NCBI GenBank assembly: GCA_963675135.1
Contig: OY776129.1
Span: 63,055,028 to 63,119,027 of the forward strand
Length of the DNA: 64,000 nt
Direction of reading: 5' to 3'
Source of the DNA: Galeopsis tetrahit
Taxonomy: Eukaryota; Streptophyta; Magnoliopsida; Lamiales; Lamiaceae
Shown here: positions 1-11,828 of the stretch, one piece after another
Layout: each line of letters starts with the position of its first letter
Position numbering within the stretch: position 1 is the stretch's first letter
Translations under genes and position numbers: made by a program
Notes under the pieces: model-generated
Database searches by the model: none
What the model was told of the DNA's origin: nothing
The model's input: the letters and a program-made list of their open reading frames with translations, nothing else

Positions 1-1
1 G

Positions 2-835
2 ATTGATGTGGAAAACTATGCTACCGGGCAGGAGATGAGGTATTTGAGCATATTTTGTGGTAGGAAAATGAAGCTTAAACCAGATGGCAAGGCCCCTGCC
101 GTCAAGAAGTCGGAACTTCTGGAAAAGTATCGCACTCTATTGGACATAGCTAGCAAGATGCTACTATGTGCCACTGGCTCTCATGATTCAGTCACTCAAG
201 CTAAGACAAGGGTGATGGCGGCGATATACGATGGAATCACGGAGGGTAATTGGTTTAAACTAATAGCTGATCGGATGATGTATTTCGAGAAAAGTGTTAG
301 GGTTAACACCGACTCTCGCAGATGGATTGTGTCGAATGTTGTTGGGTATGGCAACAAGCTGAGTATCTTACTACCCTTGTTGTTGCCAAGCAAGTCTGAT
401 TGGAGCAAAGGAAAGCCCTTTCATCCACTTAAGTTTTATCTAAAAAAAGAGGCTCTGAAGAAGCAAATTGCTGCAAGGACAGCTGCCCCAAGGCAAGCTC
501 AAGTTGATGATTCAGCAGTGCTGCCTTATGCTAACTCATCTAGCTCTTCAGAAGATAGGCCTGATGATGAAGAATCGGAGGCCGTTGCGATAGCTGAGTC
601 CAGTGCAGCTGACTCAGAGAAGACTCAAAATCCTGTTTTGCACACACGTTGTAAGCATGTTGATGTGAAGCATCATTTCATACGTGATCATGTAGAAAAG
701 AAGGATATTCGCATGGAAAAGATTCATACTGATTTTCAAAGAGCTGACATTTTCACAAAACCATTAGCTGAAGCTCGATTTCGTGAGTTATGCATTAGTT
801 TAGGGCTAATTGATCTAGACCCTACTTGCCTATAG
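2..835 (+). pseudogene. Chimeric ORF: env-like segment fused in frame to the pol RNase H tail
   Basis: This frame is open from the window edge to a stop at 833-835. Its first part (to about 627) is a copy of the env-like ORF segment also found at 2044-2670. From 628 it switches without a break in frame to the C-terminal end of a Ty1/copia RNase H, with the family-typical signatures NPVLHTRCKHVDVKHHF, then FTKPLAEARF, then a final SLGLI block. In a normal element these two parts are in the opposite order, pol first. The fusion is the junction product of the 2043-bp tandem duplication. It is unlikely to have a function, although it is a translatable open frame. Confidence 0.8.
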
Positions 836-1708
836 CTGTGTACTAACCAGACAGGTACATCAAAGAAACAAGGAGACAAGATCACTAGACCAGAGCACTC
901 GACTACTCACGCAACAGACAGGTATACAAGGCTAGACTAGATGACCAAACAACCCGATGAGGAAGCTGGTAAAGCTGGGGGTAATACTAAGGGAATAAAC
1001 ATTTAAGGGGGAATCTATGATTTCTTAAATATCCTTATGTTGACTCTTATGTTTGTTAAAAGTCATCTTGTTCGAAACCTTGATCATTGCTTTAGAATGA
1101 TATTCATTTTATTTATTTTACTCTACTTGTACCTACGATTACACATTGTATATGATAAGATAGGTACATGAAAGTCGTTCGATGTTCGGAATAGACAAGC
1201 ACAGTCCAAGGGGGAACTCGACTTGTGTTCATAAGTCTACTCGTCTGTTCTGGATGGACTCGAACAGACAAGCTAAGTGTTTCTTTTGATTCAAATATGT
1301 TAAGTGTTTAATCAAATCGAATTAAGAATATTATAGTAATTCGATAATGTTAAAATTTGAAAAATCTAGAATTGGATTTATACACTCCCATTTAATAAGG
1401 TGTATACACCCAGTTCGCACTCGACTACACTAGGTCAGATGAGTTCACTCCCCTGTCCTAACTAAGAAGAGACGGATTTCAAAATTTTACAATATCAAAT
1501 CACATAATATTCTCGATTCCGTAACTGAATACCAAAGGCCCCAACCGTTGGATCTAATCCTTTAATCTTGGCCGTTGGATTAACATTTCATTCCTAACAA
1601 AACCCATCTTCCACACACAACTTGACCCACGATTTCATAACATCTCTACTCCAGCTCTCAAATCTCTTGCAAAATCAAACACTCCCGTTCTTACTCTATC
1701 TATTAAGA
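836..1708 (+). other. Spacer between pol end and env-like ORF, with extra polypurine-like tracts
   Basis: No coding sequence is visible. Two purine tracts, TTAAGGGGGAATC at about 1003-1015 and CCAAGGGGGAACTC at about 1206-1219, resemble the plus-strand priming tract next to the LTR. Repeated polypurine tracts upstream of the 3' LTR are known in Sireviruses. The AT-rich stretch just before 1709 is the probable leader of the env-like ORF. Confidence 0.5.
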
Positions 1709-4700
1709 ATGTCGATTATCTCTCTGTTTGATGTAAGAACTAACATGCAAGCTAAGTTTAACCTTGGCCAGTTTATCTCAGAAGGCAAGGTACACGTGGA
1801 ACCATCGATGTTTTTCAAAGGACTTCACACTGAAGGTAACCAAGAAATCATCAACAAGTGCATTCGATGTGGATTGAAGCCGTATCTGGAGGCTTTCCCT
1901 CAAGTCGTGTTAGAAGAGGAGGTGTTGCTGTTCTATGCTAACGCTACCAGACGAGGAGACATCATCGAATCGTTTATTGGATCGAGTCGAGTTGAACTCA
2001 CTCGCGAAGTTGTGTTCAAACATTTGAAGTTGCCCATCGGAACGATTGATGTGGAAAACTATGCTACCGGGCAGGAGATGAGGTATTTGAGCATATTTTG
2101 TGGTAGGAAAATGAAGCTTAAACCAGATGGCAAGGCCCCTGCCGTCAAGAAGTCGGAACTTCTGGAAAAGTATCGCACTCTATTGGACATAGCTAGCAAG
2201 ATGCTACTATGTGCCACTGGCTCTCATGATTCAGTCACTCAAGCTAAGACAAGGGTGATGGCGGCGATATACGATGGAATCACGGAGGGTAATTGGTTTA
2301 AACTAATAGCTGATCGGATGATGTATTTCGAGAAAAGTGTTAGGGTTAACACCGACTCTCGCAGATGGATTGTGTCGAATGTTGTTGGGTATGGCAACAA
2401 GCTGAGTATCTTACTACCCTTGTTGTTGCCAAGCAAGTCTGATTGGAGCAAAGGAAAGCCCTTTCATCCACTTAAGTTTTATCTAAAAAAAGAGGCTCTG
2501 AAGAAGCAAATTGCTGCAAGGACAGCTGCCCCAAGGCAAGCTCAAGTTGATGATTCAGCAGTGCTGCCTTATGCTAACTCATCTAGCTCTTCAGAAGATA
2601 GGCCTGATGATGAAGAATCGGAGGACGTTGCGATAGCTGAGTCCAGTGCAGCTGACTCAGAGAAGACTCACTCGGAAGAGGAGTCGGAACAAGAGAAGGA
2701 GCCGAGTGCTCAAGTTCCAGAATTGTACACACTCGTGAGAGTTGGTTCGCCTACTCAACCAGACGAGTCGAGTTCTCAGGTTGGTACATCTTCTACACAA
2801 TCTTTGTCAATTCCTCTCTCTCTCTCTTCTGTGGCATAGACCTCAACCCTCAACCTCTCAAGTACTGGCAGCATTACCGCTTAGAGCCAGTCATCCCCAA
2901 AACACTCCCATAAAGGATACAACTGATACTTCGACAGTTGTCACACCAGACCAAGCCACAACTCAGCCCCCAGAAACCATAGTCCAAAACCTCTCTTTAC
3001 CTTCAACAGAATATGTTGAACCCTCTAACCCATCTACTTCAGACAAGACGCCAGTTGCCACTGCAACAGCTGAGTTAGGGACTCCACCTGCTCAGAACCC
3101 GTCTGATGTTAGATTTGAATCCTTGGTATACTATCCGATGTGTCCAAGAGAGAAGAGAGTTCGTGCTCGAGTGTCCAGGAATCTGAAGAAGCAGCTCTCA
3201 ACTATTGAAATCGACACTTCCTCAGAGCAGTTTGAGAAGCTCGTCAGGGTATGCACATGGTTTGCCTTAAAGAAATCTTCAACAGATGATCTTTTCGAAG
3301 TTATTCAAGGCATGGGCGGAATCTCCAATTTTATGGATTGGGAGATGGAACAGAAAGAAAATAGTGGTGTTCAAGATCACTCTGAATTGTTCCCTCGCAA
3401 GGCCTTAGTTGACCTGGTTAAGAAAATGTTGAGTATCCCTGATGGTGTTCTAGTTGAGGAGTTCTCGATCGATGTTGGAACTCAGACTGATCTGATAGAA
3501 GACGAGTTGAAGCCAGATGTTACTGATGTTGCGATCCAGACTTCAGAACCGATCTTAGAGTTAGAAGGTGCTCCTACTGAAGAAAAGGCTGAAAGTTCTG
3601 AAGAAGTTAATTCTTTTGAACTAGGTGAGGAAGATGATGAATTCATAGAAGCTGTCATGTTCACTGAAGATGAGCTTATGGAAAAAGTTCAAGAAGAAAT
3701 GGTGATTGAAGCTCAGTCAACTACTCAAGTTTTTCCTGAAGGATATCTTGATGAGCTGAAGTCGGACTTGAAAGAAGTCGTACACTCTGCTATAGATGAG
3801 TTCCTGCACTCAAAAGTGAAAGACGTGCTAGTTGAGCAGAATCAAACTCTTGTTGACATCTCAAGAGAGTTGATTGTTGGAGAAGTCAACAAGATGGACT
3901 CAACTTTCCGAGCAGAGATGTATGCTGAAGTTGAAAGTTTTCTCAAAAAGCAAGTTGATTTCTCTGAAAAGAGATCTATCTCGTTTGCTCGTTCGTTGGC
4001 TGAAGAGTCTAGCAAGATGGAGAGACTCTACAGAGTGAAGATAGAGATTGCTGATGAACAGAGAAGGGAAGCACAAGATCAGTTGATGCGTTCTCGAGCT
4101 GTTCTCACTGAGCTAACCGAGCAGAACACACTCCTTCGCCAGACAGCTACATATTTTAAGGATGAACTAGTTTCAAGCTCAAGGAAGCTAGAATTGGCTA
4201 CTGATCGTCTTGACAAGTTGAGTCACGACAAGTCGCATCAGAAGCAGATCGAGTTAGCTGCTGAGGCGATGAAGGAAGCTGTGAAGGAAGAAATGACTCG
4301 CTTTACAAGTCTTTTCACTCTTAAGGCGACTGATGAAGCCAAAAAGGGGGAAGAGGCTAGTAGAGTTGAGAAAGTTGCTGAAATTGAACAAGATAAGTCT
4401 GCTGAACCGGAAGAGAAGGAAGCTGCTACTACCATGCAAGAGCTAAGTAGGCCTAAGAGAGGCAAGTTGGTGAAAACTGTAGAGCTCGAGCAAGCTAGAG
4501 CAGATGAGTTGAAAAGACTGGAGAAAGGCAAAGGTGTTGCATCTCCAGAAGCTGAGGTTCAAACCAGACGAGTTAAAAGGAAGTTAACTATTGAAGATGA
4601 AGAGCCTACTGCGATTGTTGAGAAGAAGCAGAAGGTTATTGATCAGAGTAATGAAGCTCATTATGCAAGCAAAAAGAAAGTTGGAAAGCATATTGAAAGA

Positions 4701-5153
4701 TTGCAGAAGCTGAAAGCAGATGAAGATCAGATGGAAGATCAGTTCATTGACTACTTCATAGACAAAGAGCATCGATCTGAATGGATGAAAGTGAAGAGGC
4801 AATGGGAACTTGATCATTGGATTATCAGGAAATATGGTGACTCTGAAAGTCCAAATGAGTTATACTCCATGTTTGACAGATTCATGGAAGGTCAGAACAA
4901 ATTGTTATGGAATTTGATCTTAAGGATATCTGCTGGAGCGAATTTCAACATTCTTGTTCCTGTATTTCCAAAGTGGAAATGTCCTATGACCAGCTCTGGT
5001 AAGAGAGTTGACATCAATCAGATCAAAAAGTTTGAAGAAGAATTACTTGAGAAAGAGAAGATCGAAGATGAAGATCACATCAGAGTTATTCACAAGAGGC
5101 TCCTAGATGCGTTCTGTGTTCCAAATCCAGAAGGAGGTACTCTTTCAGATTAG
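1709..5153 (+). pseudogene. Sirevirus env-like ORF, broken by one frameshift
   Basis: The first ATG of the frame is at 1709; a longer open frame upstream has no ATG. The first part runs to a stop at 2837-2839. A second frame then carries the rest of the protein to 5153. The two parts are one gene: Ser/Thr/Pro-rich, acidic sequence continues across the shift, and the frame changes at or just after a CT-dinucleotide run (about 2812-2828), a likely slippage site. The second part has long acidic stretches, a heptad-like charged region (about 3850-4330) suggesting coiled coil, and a Lys/Glu-rich C-terminal region. No signal peptide or clear membrane segment is seen. The protein is of the plant env-like type, whose function is unknown. 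It is not expected to be made in full from this copy. Confidence 0.7.
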
Positions 5154-5335
5154 TTGTTTATGTGCTCTGATACTTAGTTTTTTTTGCTCTAATATTTTTT
5201 ATTTTTGAAGTATGTGTAATATCTACTGTTGTTATCCTGAATGAATGAAAAGATAAAGTACTATTTGGTGTTAAGACAAGATAACTACTTAACTAGTCTA
5301 CTATTGAGAAAAGATTCAAGTAGTTTTGGCTTCAT

Positions 5336-5350
5336 AAAAAAAGGGGAAAT
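5336..5350 (+). other. Polypurine tract before the 3' LTR
   Basis: The tract AAAAAAAGGGGAAAT lies directly before TGTTGGGATATG, the first bases of the LTR. This is the expected plus-strand primer site. Confidence 0.7.
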
Positions 5351-6631
5351 TGTTGGGATATGAATCCTAGACAAATCCTAATTGATGATTAAAAGATAAA
5401 AGATGAAGTTTTGATAAGCCAAAAGTAGTTTGAATATTTTCTAAGTGTTGACTAATCTAGTCTAGTTGAGTTGAAGTCATCTTGAACAGACCAGTAGAGT
5501 TCACATGGAAAGATAAGTATTGTTTTCATATTAAAAGATAAGTACGATCTATAAGTACTTCATATTTGCTATTTGTATACATATTAGATTGTTGTTGAGC
5601 TATGAATAATCATTGTATAGAGCTCATGATTTTGAATGTAATAGATAGGTTGATTGTATAGATTATAAGTTGACTAAGCTATAAGCTTAAAGTAATGTAA
5701 TAGTCTTGTTAGGTTAGAATAGTTTACTATTGTAAGTCGCACAAGAAGACTAGACAAGAAGAGTTGAAGTCTACTACACAAGACAGGTGGACTACAAGAC
5801 AAGTGCTTACAAGACTACACAAGACAAGTCAACTTGAAGAGAAGTTTAAGTGAAGCGCGTATAAAGATAAGGATGAAGATCAAAGTTAGTTATGGAATAA
5901 CTAATTAACAAGAAACGCATTTATGGATAAGAAGATTCAGTTACAAAAGTTAGTTTTCAAGAAAAGTTGGTTACAACTAACTTAGTTCTTGATTTCTAAA
6001 GTCTATAAATACCTCAAGGTGTTTATCATTTGAAGACTACTGATACTACTGATACTGATATTACTGAAGCTATACTGAAGATTACTCACAGAGTTTACTG
6101 AAGTTCAGAAAGCAAGTCCGCTAGTCAAGTGAAGAAACCAGAAGACTGCTACTGAATAAGTTTTTAGTTTTGTTTGTTGTTTGTATCAAGTTGCTAGATA
6201 CTTGTTAAATTTCTAGTAAGATCGTAGACATATCTGGTGGTATAGTCTTAGAAGATCTAAGTCTTTTTCTTGAGACTCTAAAGAACAAGAACTCACACTT
6301 TGTACTCGATTGGAAGAGTTAGTGGAAACATCACAACTGGGTTGTGAGAGTGGACGTAGACAAGTTGTCGAACCACTATAAATTGTTTGTGTTGTTTACT
6401 TCACTGTTTTGTTTAATTGTTACATACATAATTGAACAAGACAAGTTGAGTATAAAACAGAGTTCTCGAATTTAATAAGTTGAGTATAAACTTGTATTGG
6501 GCTCATTGTTAATTTCGTATTCCGCACGTTGTAATTCTGATATATCGAAAGATTTTAGAAAAGTCTATTCACCCCCCTCTAGACATTTTCTTTAGCTTCC
6601 CTCGATATTAACTCAACTTTCGGGAACTACA
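5351..6631 (+). repeat. 3' LTR of the Sirevirus-like element
   Basis: The LTR starts TGTTGGGATATG next to the polypurine tract. It most likely ends at ...GAACTACA (6631), with the usual TG...CA ends. The block CACCCCCCTCTAG (about 6571-6583) near the 3' end is characteristic of Sirevirus LTRs. A TATA box lies at 6004-6011. Length is 1281 bp. The right end is inferred without the partner LTR, so it may be off by a few bases. Confidence 0.75.
6004..6011 (+). promoter_or_regulatory. LTR TATA box
   Basis: TATAAATA about two thirds of the way through the 3' LTR fits the U3/R promoter of the element and would drive outward transcription into 6632 onward. Confidence 0.55.
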
Positions 6632-8129
6632 CTTATTATGATGTATCTCATGGGTCACCCACCTTACTCTTGTTGGAGCGATTACAATCATGTAATAGAA
6701 ATCTTTAATCCAAACTATGTATAATTAATACACCCTTTTCGTCAAATTTCGAAAAAGAATATGCGAAAATACAAATTGTGTATCATTTCACACGATCAAC
6801 ACAAAAGGTATTTCAAAATTTCCCTCGAAAATTGCACGTGGGATGACCTCTTTAGTCTGGGAATTTTATTTTCTGCAAAATTGCTAACATGGTTGCGCCA
6901 ACATTGCATTTTATGTATCATCACTTTGTCAAAATAAATTCTGATAATTCATTGAAAATCTTAAAATAAAAAAATCCTATTAAAAATTTAAATCTATATA
7001 AATATATGAATTTACAATAAATCAAAATTTAAAAATCTGAATAATTATAAATATTTACTTAATTAAAATCTGCTTTAAAAAAAAAGAATATATATACCAA
7101 TATTAATATAATTTTTTAAATATTCATATCAAATCTGAATTTTTTAATAAATTCTATTTTTAAAACATAAAAATGAGAAATAAAAAGAAATTGATCGAAA
7201 ATATTATTAGAAATCTGAAAAATGAAATAAATAAAGGTATCGTTTTAAATATTGACACTTTGAGGTGTAGCTTTCTTGGTCATTAAATGAGGAATTTACA
7301 CTTGTGATTTGAGTTGTTTGTTGTTTGTCTATAAAGCTATAATTTCTCCAATTCATGCATTTAAGCGTCTTCATTTCACTATTCTATGTATCATAAATAT
7401 GATCTAGAGGTTGACACAAGTATATTTTTTGTTTAGGTTGGGTGGCCGAATTCGTGGTGATCCGTCGTCTTCGTTTTGATTGGAGCGTTTTTTTTTTTTT
7501 TTTTGTCTATTTTTCAATTTCGAAAAAAAATCGAAAAAATTTAAATCAGGACGGGGCGGGGACGATATTTATATGTTCCACCCCCGCCCCGAAATATAAT
7601 ATGTGCATATTTTTTATACTTATGTATGTATATTTTTCAATTATTTGTGTTTTGTTCTTTTAAATTATTTTTAAATAATTATTTTTATAATATAATTGAT
7701 TTTCAACTACATAGTCGGATACTCCTCTGTACAAAATGTATGTCATTTTAAACTTATACACACATATTAAGAAGACTTTTTATTATACCCCTAATTAATT
7801 GCTCTAAAATTCTAAATTACACATTAAAAATTATTACTATCAAAATTATTATTAATTAGTTTGAGGGTAATTTAGAAAAATGTGTAATTAATTTGCATTG
7901 AAAAATGCAAACGTCATACTAATTTACAAATAAAACGAAAGGTCAAATGACTCAAAACGTTATACATTTTTAGTAGGAGGAAGTACGGGGATGAGAATTT
8001 AAAAAAAAAAAAAAAAAGCCTCGTTGGAGCTCGGGGACGAAAATTCCACGCCGAGGTCAGGGTCGGAGGAGGCATAAACCGACCAGGCCCCGTTGCCACT
8101 CCTTTTGTTAGGAGAAAATATATGAATTA
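6632..8129. other. AT-rich intergenic sequence
   Basis: No gene is seen. Two GC-rich patches break the AT-rich background: around 7549-7592 (GGACGGGGCGGGGAC and a reverse-complementary CCCCCGCCCC) and around 8018-8100, whose minus strand carries GTGGCAACGGGGCC, a type of sequence common at ends of plant hAT MITEs. A poly-A run lies at about 8001-8017. The patches could be ends of one decayed element, but no matching inverted repeat pair or target duplication could be fixed. Confidence 0.35.
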
Positions 8130-8397
8130 CTCACTTATTCTACTTTATTAGTCACTTTTAAAAATAAAAAAAATAAAAATATTCGCCATCTTAAACTTTT
8201 ATAGATATATTAATGATGTTTTTCAACTTAATTCTTCTCTTATTTTTTGTGATATATTTTTTTTAACAATATAAGAATCAAAGTTTTTTATTAATACAAC
8301 TTCTAGGAAGGTATAATAATCATGATATGCCAAAAAAATATTAGTATTAAATGATTTTCTTAATTTATGTAAAATTTTAAAAGTGAAATTGAGGGAG
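8130..8397. mobile_element. Stowaway-like MITE
   Basis: It is flanked by TA on both sides. The left end CTCACTTATTCTACTTT and the reverse complement of the right end (CTCCCTCAATTTCACTTTT) are imperfect inverted repeats of the CTCCCTC type known for Stowaway (Tc1/mariner-derived) elements. The interior is AT-rich and non-coding. The copy is decayed. Confidence 0.45.
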
Positions 8398-9258
8398 TAA
8401 TAAATATAGGTCAGCATCCGAATCCATTAAGCATACCCTTATCTCTTGTCCCATCTCACTTCTAGAGTGGAATACTACTATGCCTCGTTTGATATATATG
8501 TAGAGATATCTATGATCATATTTGAATATCTCAAATGGTTCAAATTGAATAGTAAATGATGTGTATTTTGCTCTTTTGATATGCACACAATCGAGTGTGT
8601 TTTAGCGTATTGACTAAAAAAATTATTTTAAATTTGATTAAGCATCTATCTCAGGCTTGTTTGAGTTAACTCTCTAGTAAAGTAGCACCACTGTAACATA
8701 CTGGTTTTTATAGGCAAATCCTCACTTAGGGAGAAATTGAGAGATTAATGGATCAACCCACACAGATGGAGGGGCGAAAATCATGCAGTCGGTCAACTTG
8801 CAGACCACGAAACTGAATGGGGGCTTTCGAAGTTTTTGGTTCTCCAAAAAAATAGGTAGGCCACAAAGATCACTAAAATCCCGAGCCGAGACAGGCGGAC
8901 GACGGCGGTACGCGCGCGTGTGGCATTTGGGAGTGTGTACCCGTTTACCATAATTGAACTTGACTAACACTTCAATGTTTAAAAACCTTCCAAACTTTAT
9001 AAAATTTTCAGGTGGGACGATGTGACCTTTACCTTCTCACTCTCAAACTCATCAATAAAAAAGTTGTATAATCCACTAACCTAAATAATTAATTCCTCAC
9101 TCACTAAATTTCGGTTTTCAAACTTTCAATATACCATGTTTACCTACTTCGCGAGTAGATCGAATATATCACATTTAATTTCTCAAAATTAAATGTTTAG
9201 CCCACCCAATTATTTTAATTAGACAAGGATATCAAAATCCATTAATTTTAAATTAATT
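8398..9258. other. Intergenic sequence, no gene supported
   Basis: A short GC-richer stretch at 8722-8970 has an 82-codon minus-strand frame without recognisable motifs. The rest is AT-rich with no clear repeat ends. Confidence 0.35.
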
Positions 9259-9677
9259 CCAACATGTGCAACAGTTAGAAACCGCCGGTTACGGTTTGGA
9301 GAAATCGCTAACCGTAACCGAACCGCCAAACCGCGGTTACGGTTTGTGAACCGGCGGTTCGGTTAGAAACTGTCGGTTTGTTTTTTTTTTCTCCGTTTTT
9401 GCTCATTTTCGCTCGTTTTTTATTCGTTTTAACTCCTATTTTAGAAAATACATTACTATAATTTAATAAAAATTATATAACTTAAATTTATACATAGAAA
9501 ATAGAAGAATTGTGTATTAAAAATTAAAAAAAAAACCGCCCAAACCGGCGGTTCGCGGTTTGTCAAAATATAAAACCGTAACCGAACCGTCATTTTTCGA
9601 TTACGGATCAGTTTATAAACCGTGACCGGCGATTTGGCCGATTCGACGGTTTCCCAGATCGATTTTACCCATGTCTA
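9259..9677 (-). mobile_element. hAT-type MITE, decayed copy with CCGGTT-rich ends
   Basis: Both ends are dense in AACCGCCGGTT and CGGTTACGGTTTG blocks around an AT-rich core (about 9405-9530). The right end ...CATGTCTA (9670-9677) and the left end CCAACATGTGCAAC match, in reverse, the ends of the better preserved copy at 34806-35309. The AT-rich cores of the two copies are also alike in reverse orientation (ATACACAATTCTTCTATTTT in one, its complement here). No 8-bp target duplication is visible, consistent with an older insertion. Confidence 0.7.
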
Positions 9678-9789
9678 AGTGTAGTGCAACAAAAGTTGTT
9701 ATTTGTGTGTAACTATTGTATGGTGGGTAACTTGAATCAAATTGATACACAATCAAAATAAGCTCAAAATTAATTTAAAACTCAAACTA

Positions 9790-10058
9790 CCTCCATCATA
9801 GCTACATTTTTTTTTTTTTTCCCAAATTATAGTCACATTTCATCTTTTACTAAAGTATTACATGCTTTATAGACAATTTTATCCTTAATTAAACTCACTC
9901 CATAATTACTTTTAAGATCCAACTACTTTAAAATTTACACCAAATTTATGGAATATCAAGAGTAAAATAGAAATATTAATTAAACTTGATCATATTTATT
10001 GTTTTTTCTTAATCTGTGTGTAAAGTCAAATATGGCTATCTTTGTGGGACGGATGAAC
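9790..10058. mobile_element. Stowaway-like MITE (same subfamily as 54427-54693)
   Basis: It is flanked by TA. The left part CCTCCATCATAGCTACATTT and the right part ATGGCTATCTTTGTGGGACG form inverted repeats. The interior, including GTGTGTAAAGTCAAAT near the right end, matches the copy at 54427-54693. Confidence 0.65.
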
Positions 10059-10110
10059 TATTTAAGAATCCATAACTTTTGAACACTAGTTTTAATATAT
10101 GAATTGTTTA

Positions 10111-10419
10111 TGAAATAATTTTGTCTCATCTAAAAGTCTGAACTTGTAGATAGATGAGAAATTAATTCTTGTATATTTACTCCAATTCTTAATACTTCCT
10201 CTTACTAGTGGACCGTATTATCACCTCTATCCTTTGGGGAAGAGGCTCGTCAAGTAGACAATTTAAATGAGTGTAATTATTTTTTTGCAGGAATCGAACT
10301 CAGGATGTGTGGGCGTGAGCCTTATAGCTCCGATACCATGAACTAATTATGTCTCATTTAAAAGTTCGAACTTATAGAGAGGTGGATAATTAATTCTTGT
10401 ATATAGTTAATTCTTAATA
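10111..10419 (-). mobile_element. TRIM (terminal-repeat retrotransposon in miniature)
   Basis: Two direct repeats, 10111-10194 (84 bp) and 10339-10419 (81 bp), flank a 144-bp non-coding interior. Read on the minus strand, the first repeat ends in TTCA and is followed immediately by TGGTATCGGAGC (10327-10338), a primer binding site for initiator tRNA-Met. A purine tract AAGAGGAAG precedes the second repeat. The unit is bounded by the 5-bp direct repeat GTTTA (10106-10110 and 10420-10424). These are the defining features of a TRIM. The LTRs differ at several positions, so the insertion is not recent. The first LTR base pair reads TA where TG is usual. Confidence 0.85.
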
Positions 10420-11543
10420 GTTTATTAGTATTATGGAAAATAAAAATGAAAAATTTAACTTTATAAGTAGTAAATATGTTTTTTTAAGGAGATAGTCAAA
10501 ATATTCTTTTATTATTTCAATATGAATAATTAAGTAAATAACATAAAAAAAAAAGACTAATTGAGTCATTAAATAAAGAATGAAGGGAGTACAACATATC
10601 AGTTGAATTTAATTTTTTGAGCTCTCAAAGTGATTGGTGAATTTAGAGGTCGAACTTAATTTGAACCCAATGGTTAATTTTATCATCTTGAATTTATCAC
10701 ACGATGACGTACTCAAGATTTTAATAAATAGCCCAAAAAATATTGTCTGTCAATTTTAAATGCTCGACTGGACCATATTTAATTACATAGTACATAAGTA
10801 GTTAAATATATACAAGCAATGTACCAAATTCTGTTGAGTTTCAACCTCCAACTATTTTCATATGCAGATAAATATCTTAATTTAAGAGCCAACTACTCAA
10901 TCCTATAGAAGAAAATTCACATAGAAATAAAAGCAGATAAAGAGTGGTTTGATTTCTCCGTATCACTTTTCGTATATTACTGGTGTTCAATTTTACTGGA
11001 TCTTTAACACGTGTCGTCCCCAATATTATAGGATGTTGAATTTTTTTTAATATAACACGTGTCAATCATACATATAGTGAAACAAAATATGAAACATGAA
11101 AAGTAAAAAGTGAAACAAGTGATTTCAATCCGACAAAGGGTTACCATTTTGCAAACAAAAGTCTCGCATGCATTAGGTACACAAAATTTACGTCCATTAT
11201 TTGTCACGTTTCAATTAAATTAGTATCATGTCACAGTTAAAATTAGTACTTCCTTTATCTCATAGTTAATTGAACGTTTACTTTTTTGACACATATTTTT
11301 ATACTAGAGTAGTTTATTAGTATTAAATAATAAATAAATAAACATGATAATTAATTTAAGAGAATAAAATATAAAAATGATTTAATGTATAAAACAAATT
11401 AAAACAGAAATAATGATAATTTTGAAATGTTTAAATGTTTGAGTTGCTTTATTGTTATTTTCAAAAATGTTCAATTAGGGAAAAGCATCCCATTTTATTT
11501 ATTTGTAATTGTTTATATAAATTAATATGGTTCATTTATAGTA
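10420..11543. other. Intergenic sequence with one end of a local duplication
   Basis: Positions 10780-10940 resemble 13460-13640 (shared TACAAGCAA, TCTGTTGAG, AACCTCCAA and TTTAAGAGCCAACTACT blocks in the same order). A further Stowaway-like start (ACTTCCTTTATCTCATAG) is seen near 11249 without a convincing partner. No gene is seen. Confidence 0.45.
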
Positions 11544-11828
11544 CTCTCTTCGTCTCATGATTTCTTTCACATGTAAAGTCATGACAAACAAAATAAGAAA
11601 AATGAATTTAGTGGTGATTTAGATGAGTAATTTTATAAAATTTTATGTATAAAGTAAAGAAATGAATTGACTTTAGTGTATGTGTGGATAAAAAGTAATA
11701 ATATTTATGTAAAATTAAGTATATTGTAAAGGTGAAATTTATAGAGTGTTTTTAATTTTAAGAGTGTAAAAGTTATTATGAAACGTTCAAAAAAGAAAAA
11801 TGTGAAAATAATTACGGGATGAATGAAG
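11544..11828. mobile_element. Stowaway-like MITE
   Basis: It is flanked by TA. The left end CTCTCTTCGTCTCATGATTT pairs with the reverse complement of the right end (CTTCATTCATCCCGTAATTA). The interior is non-coding. Confidence 0.6.

Larger units (their letters stand above)
1..2670 (+). repeat. 2043-bp tandem duplication inside the Sirevirus-like element
   Basis: Positions 1-627 and 2044-2670 are essentially the same sequence at a constant offset of 2043. One substitution is seen near 584/2627, changing Ala to Asp. Similarity stops at the shared bases GACTCA (622-627 and 2665-2670), after which the first copy runs into the pol end and the second continues the env-like ORF. The repeat unit therefore runs from the pol 3' end through the first 320 or so codons of the env-like ORF. 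Near identity means the duplication is recent, or is an assembly error. The upstream end of the first copy is outside the window. Confidence 0.9.
1..6631 (+). mobile_element. Ty1/copia Sirevirus-like retrotransposon, 3' portion
   Basis: The left edge cuts the element. Visible in order are the end of pol (RNase H tail at 628-835), a long spacer, an env-like ORF (1709-5153), a polypurine tract and a long 3' LTR (5351-6631). An extra ORF with coiled-coil character between pol and the 3' LTR is known from the Sirevirus (SIRE1/Maximus) lineage of Ty1/copia elements, which is the basis of the assignment. An internal tandem duplication of 2043 bp and a frameshift in the env-like ORF mean this copy is not intact. 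The 5' LTR, gag and most of pol lie outside the window, so the age and the target duplication cannot be judged here. Confidence 0.85.

Noticed and set aside
1622..1708. Longer N-terminus for the env-like ORF
   Set aside because: The extension begins at TTG; the first ATG is at 1709.
8722..8970. 82-codon minus-strand frame with Arg-rich centre
   Set aside because: It has no homology that I recognise, no supporting context and is short.
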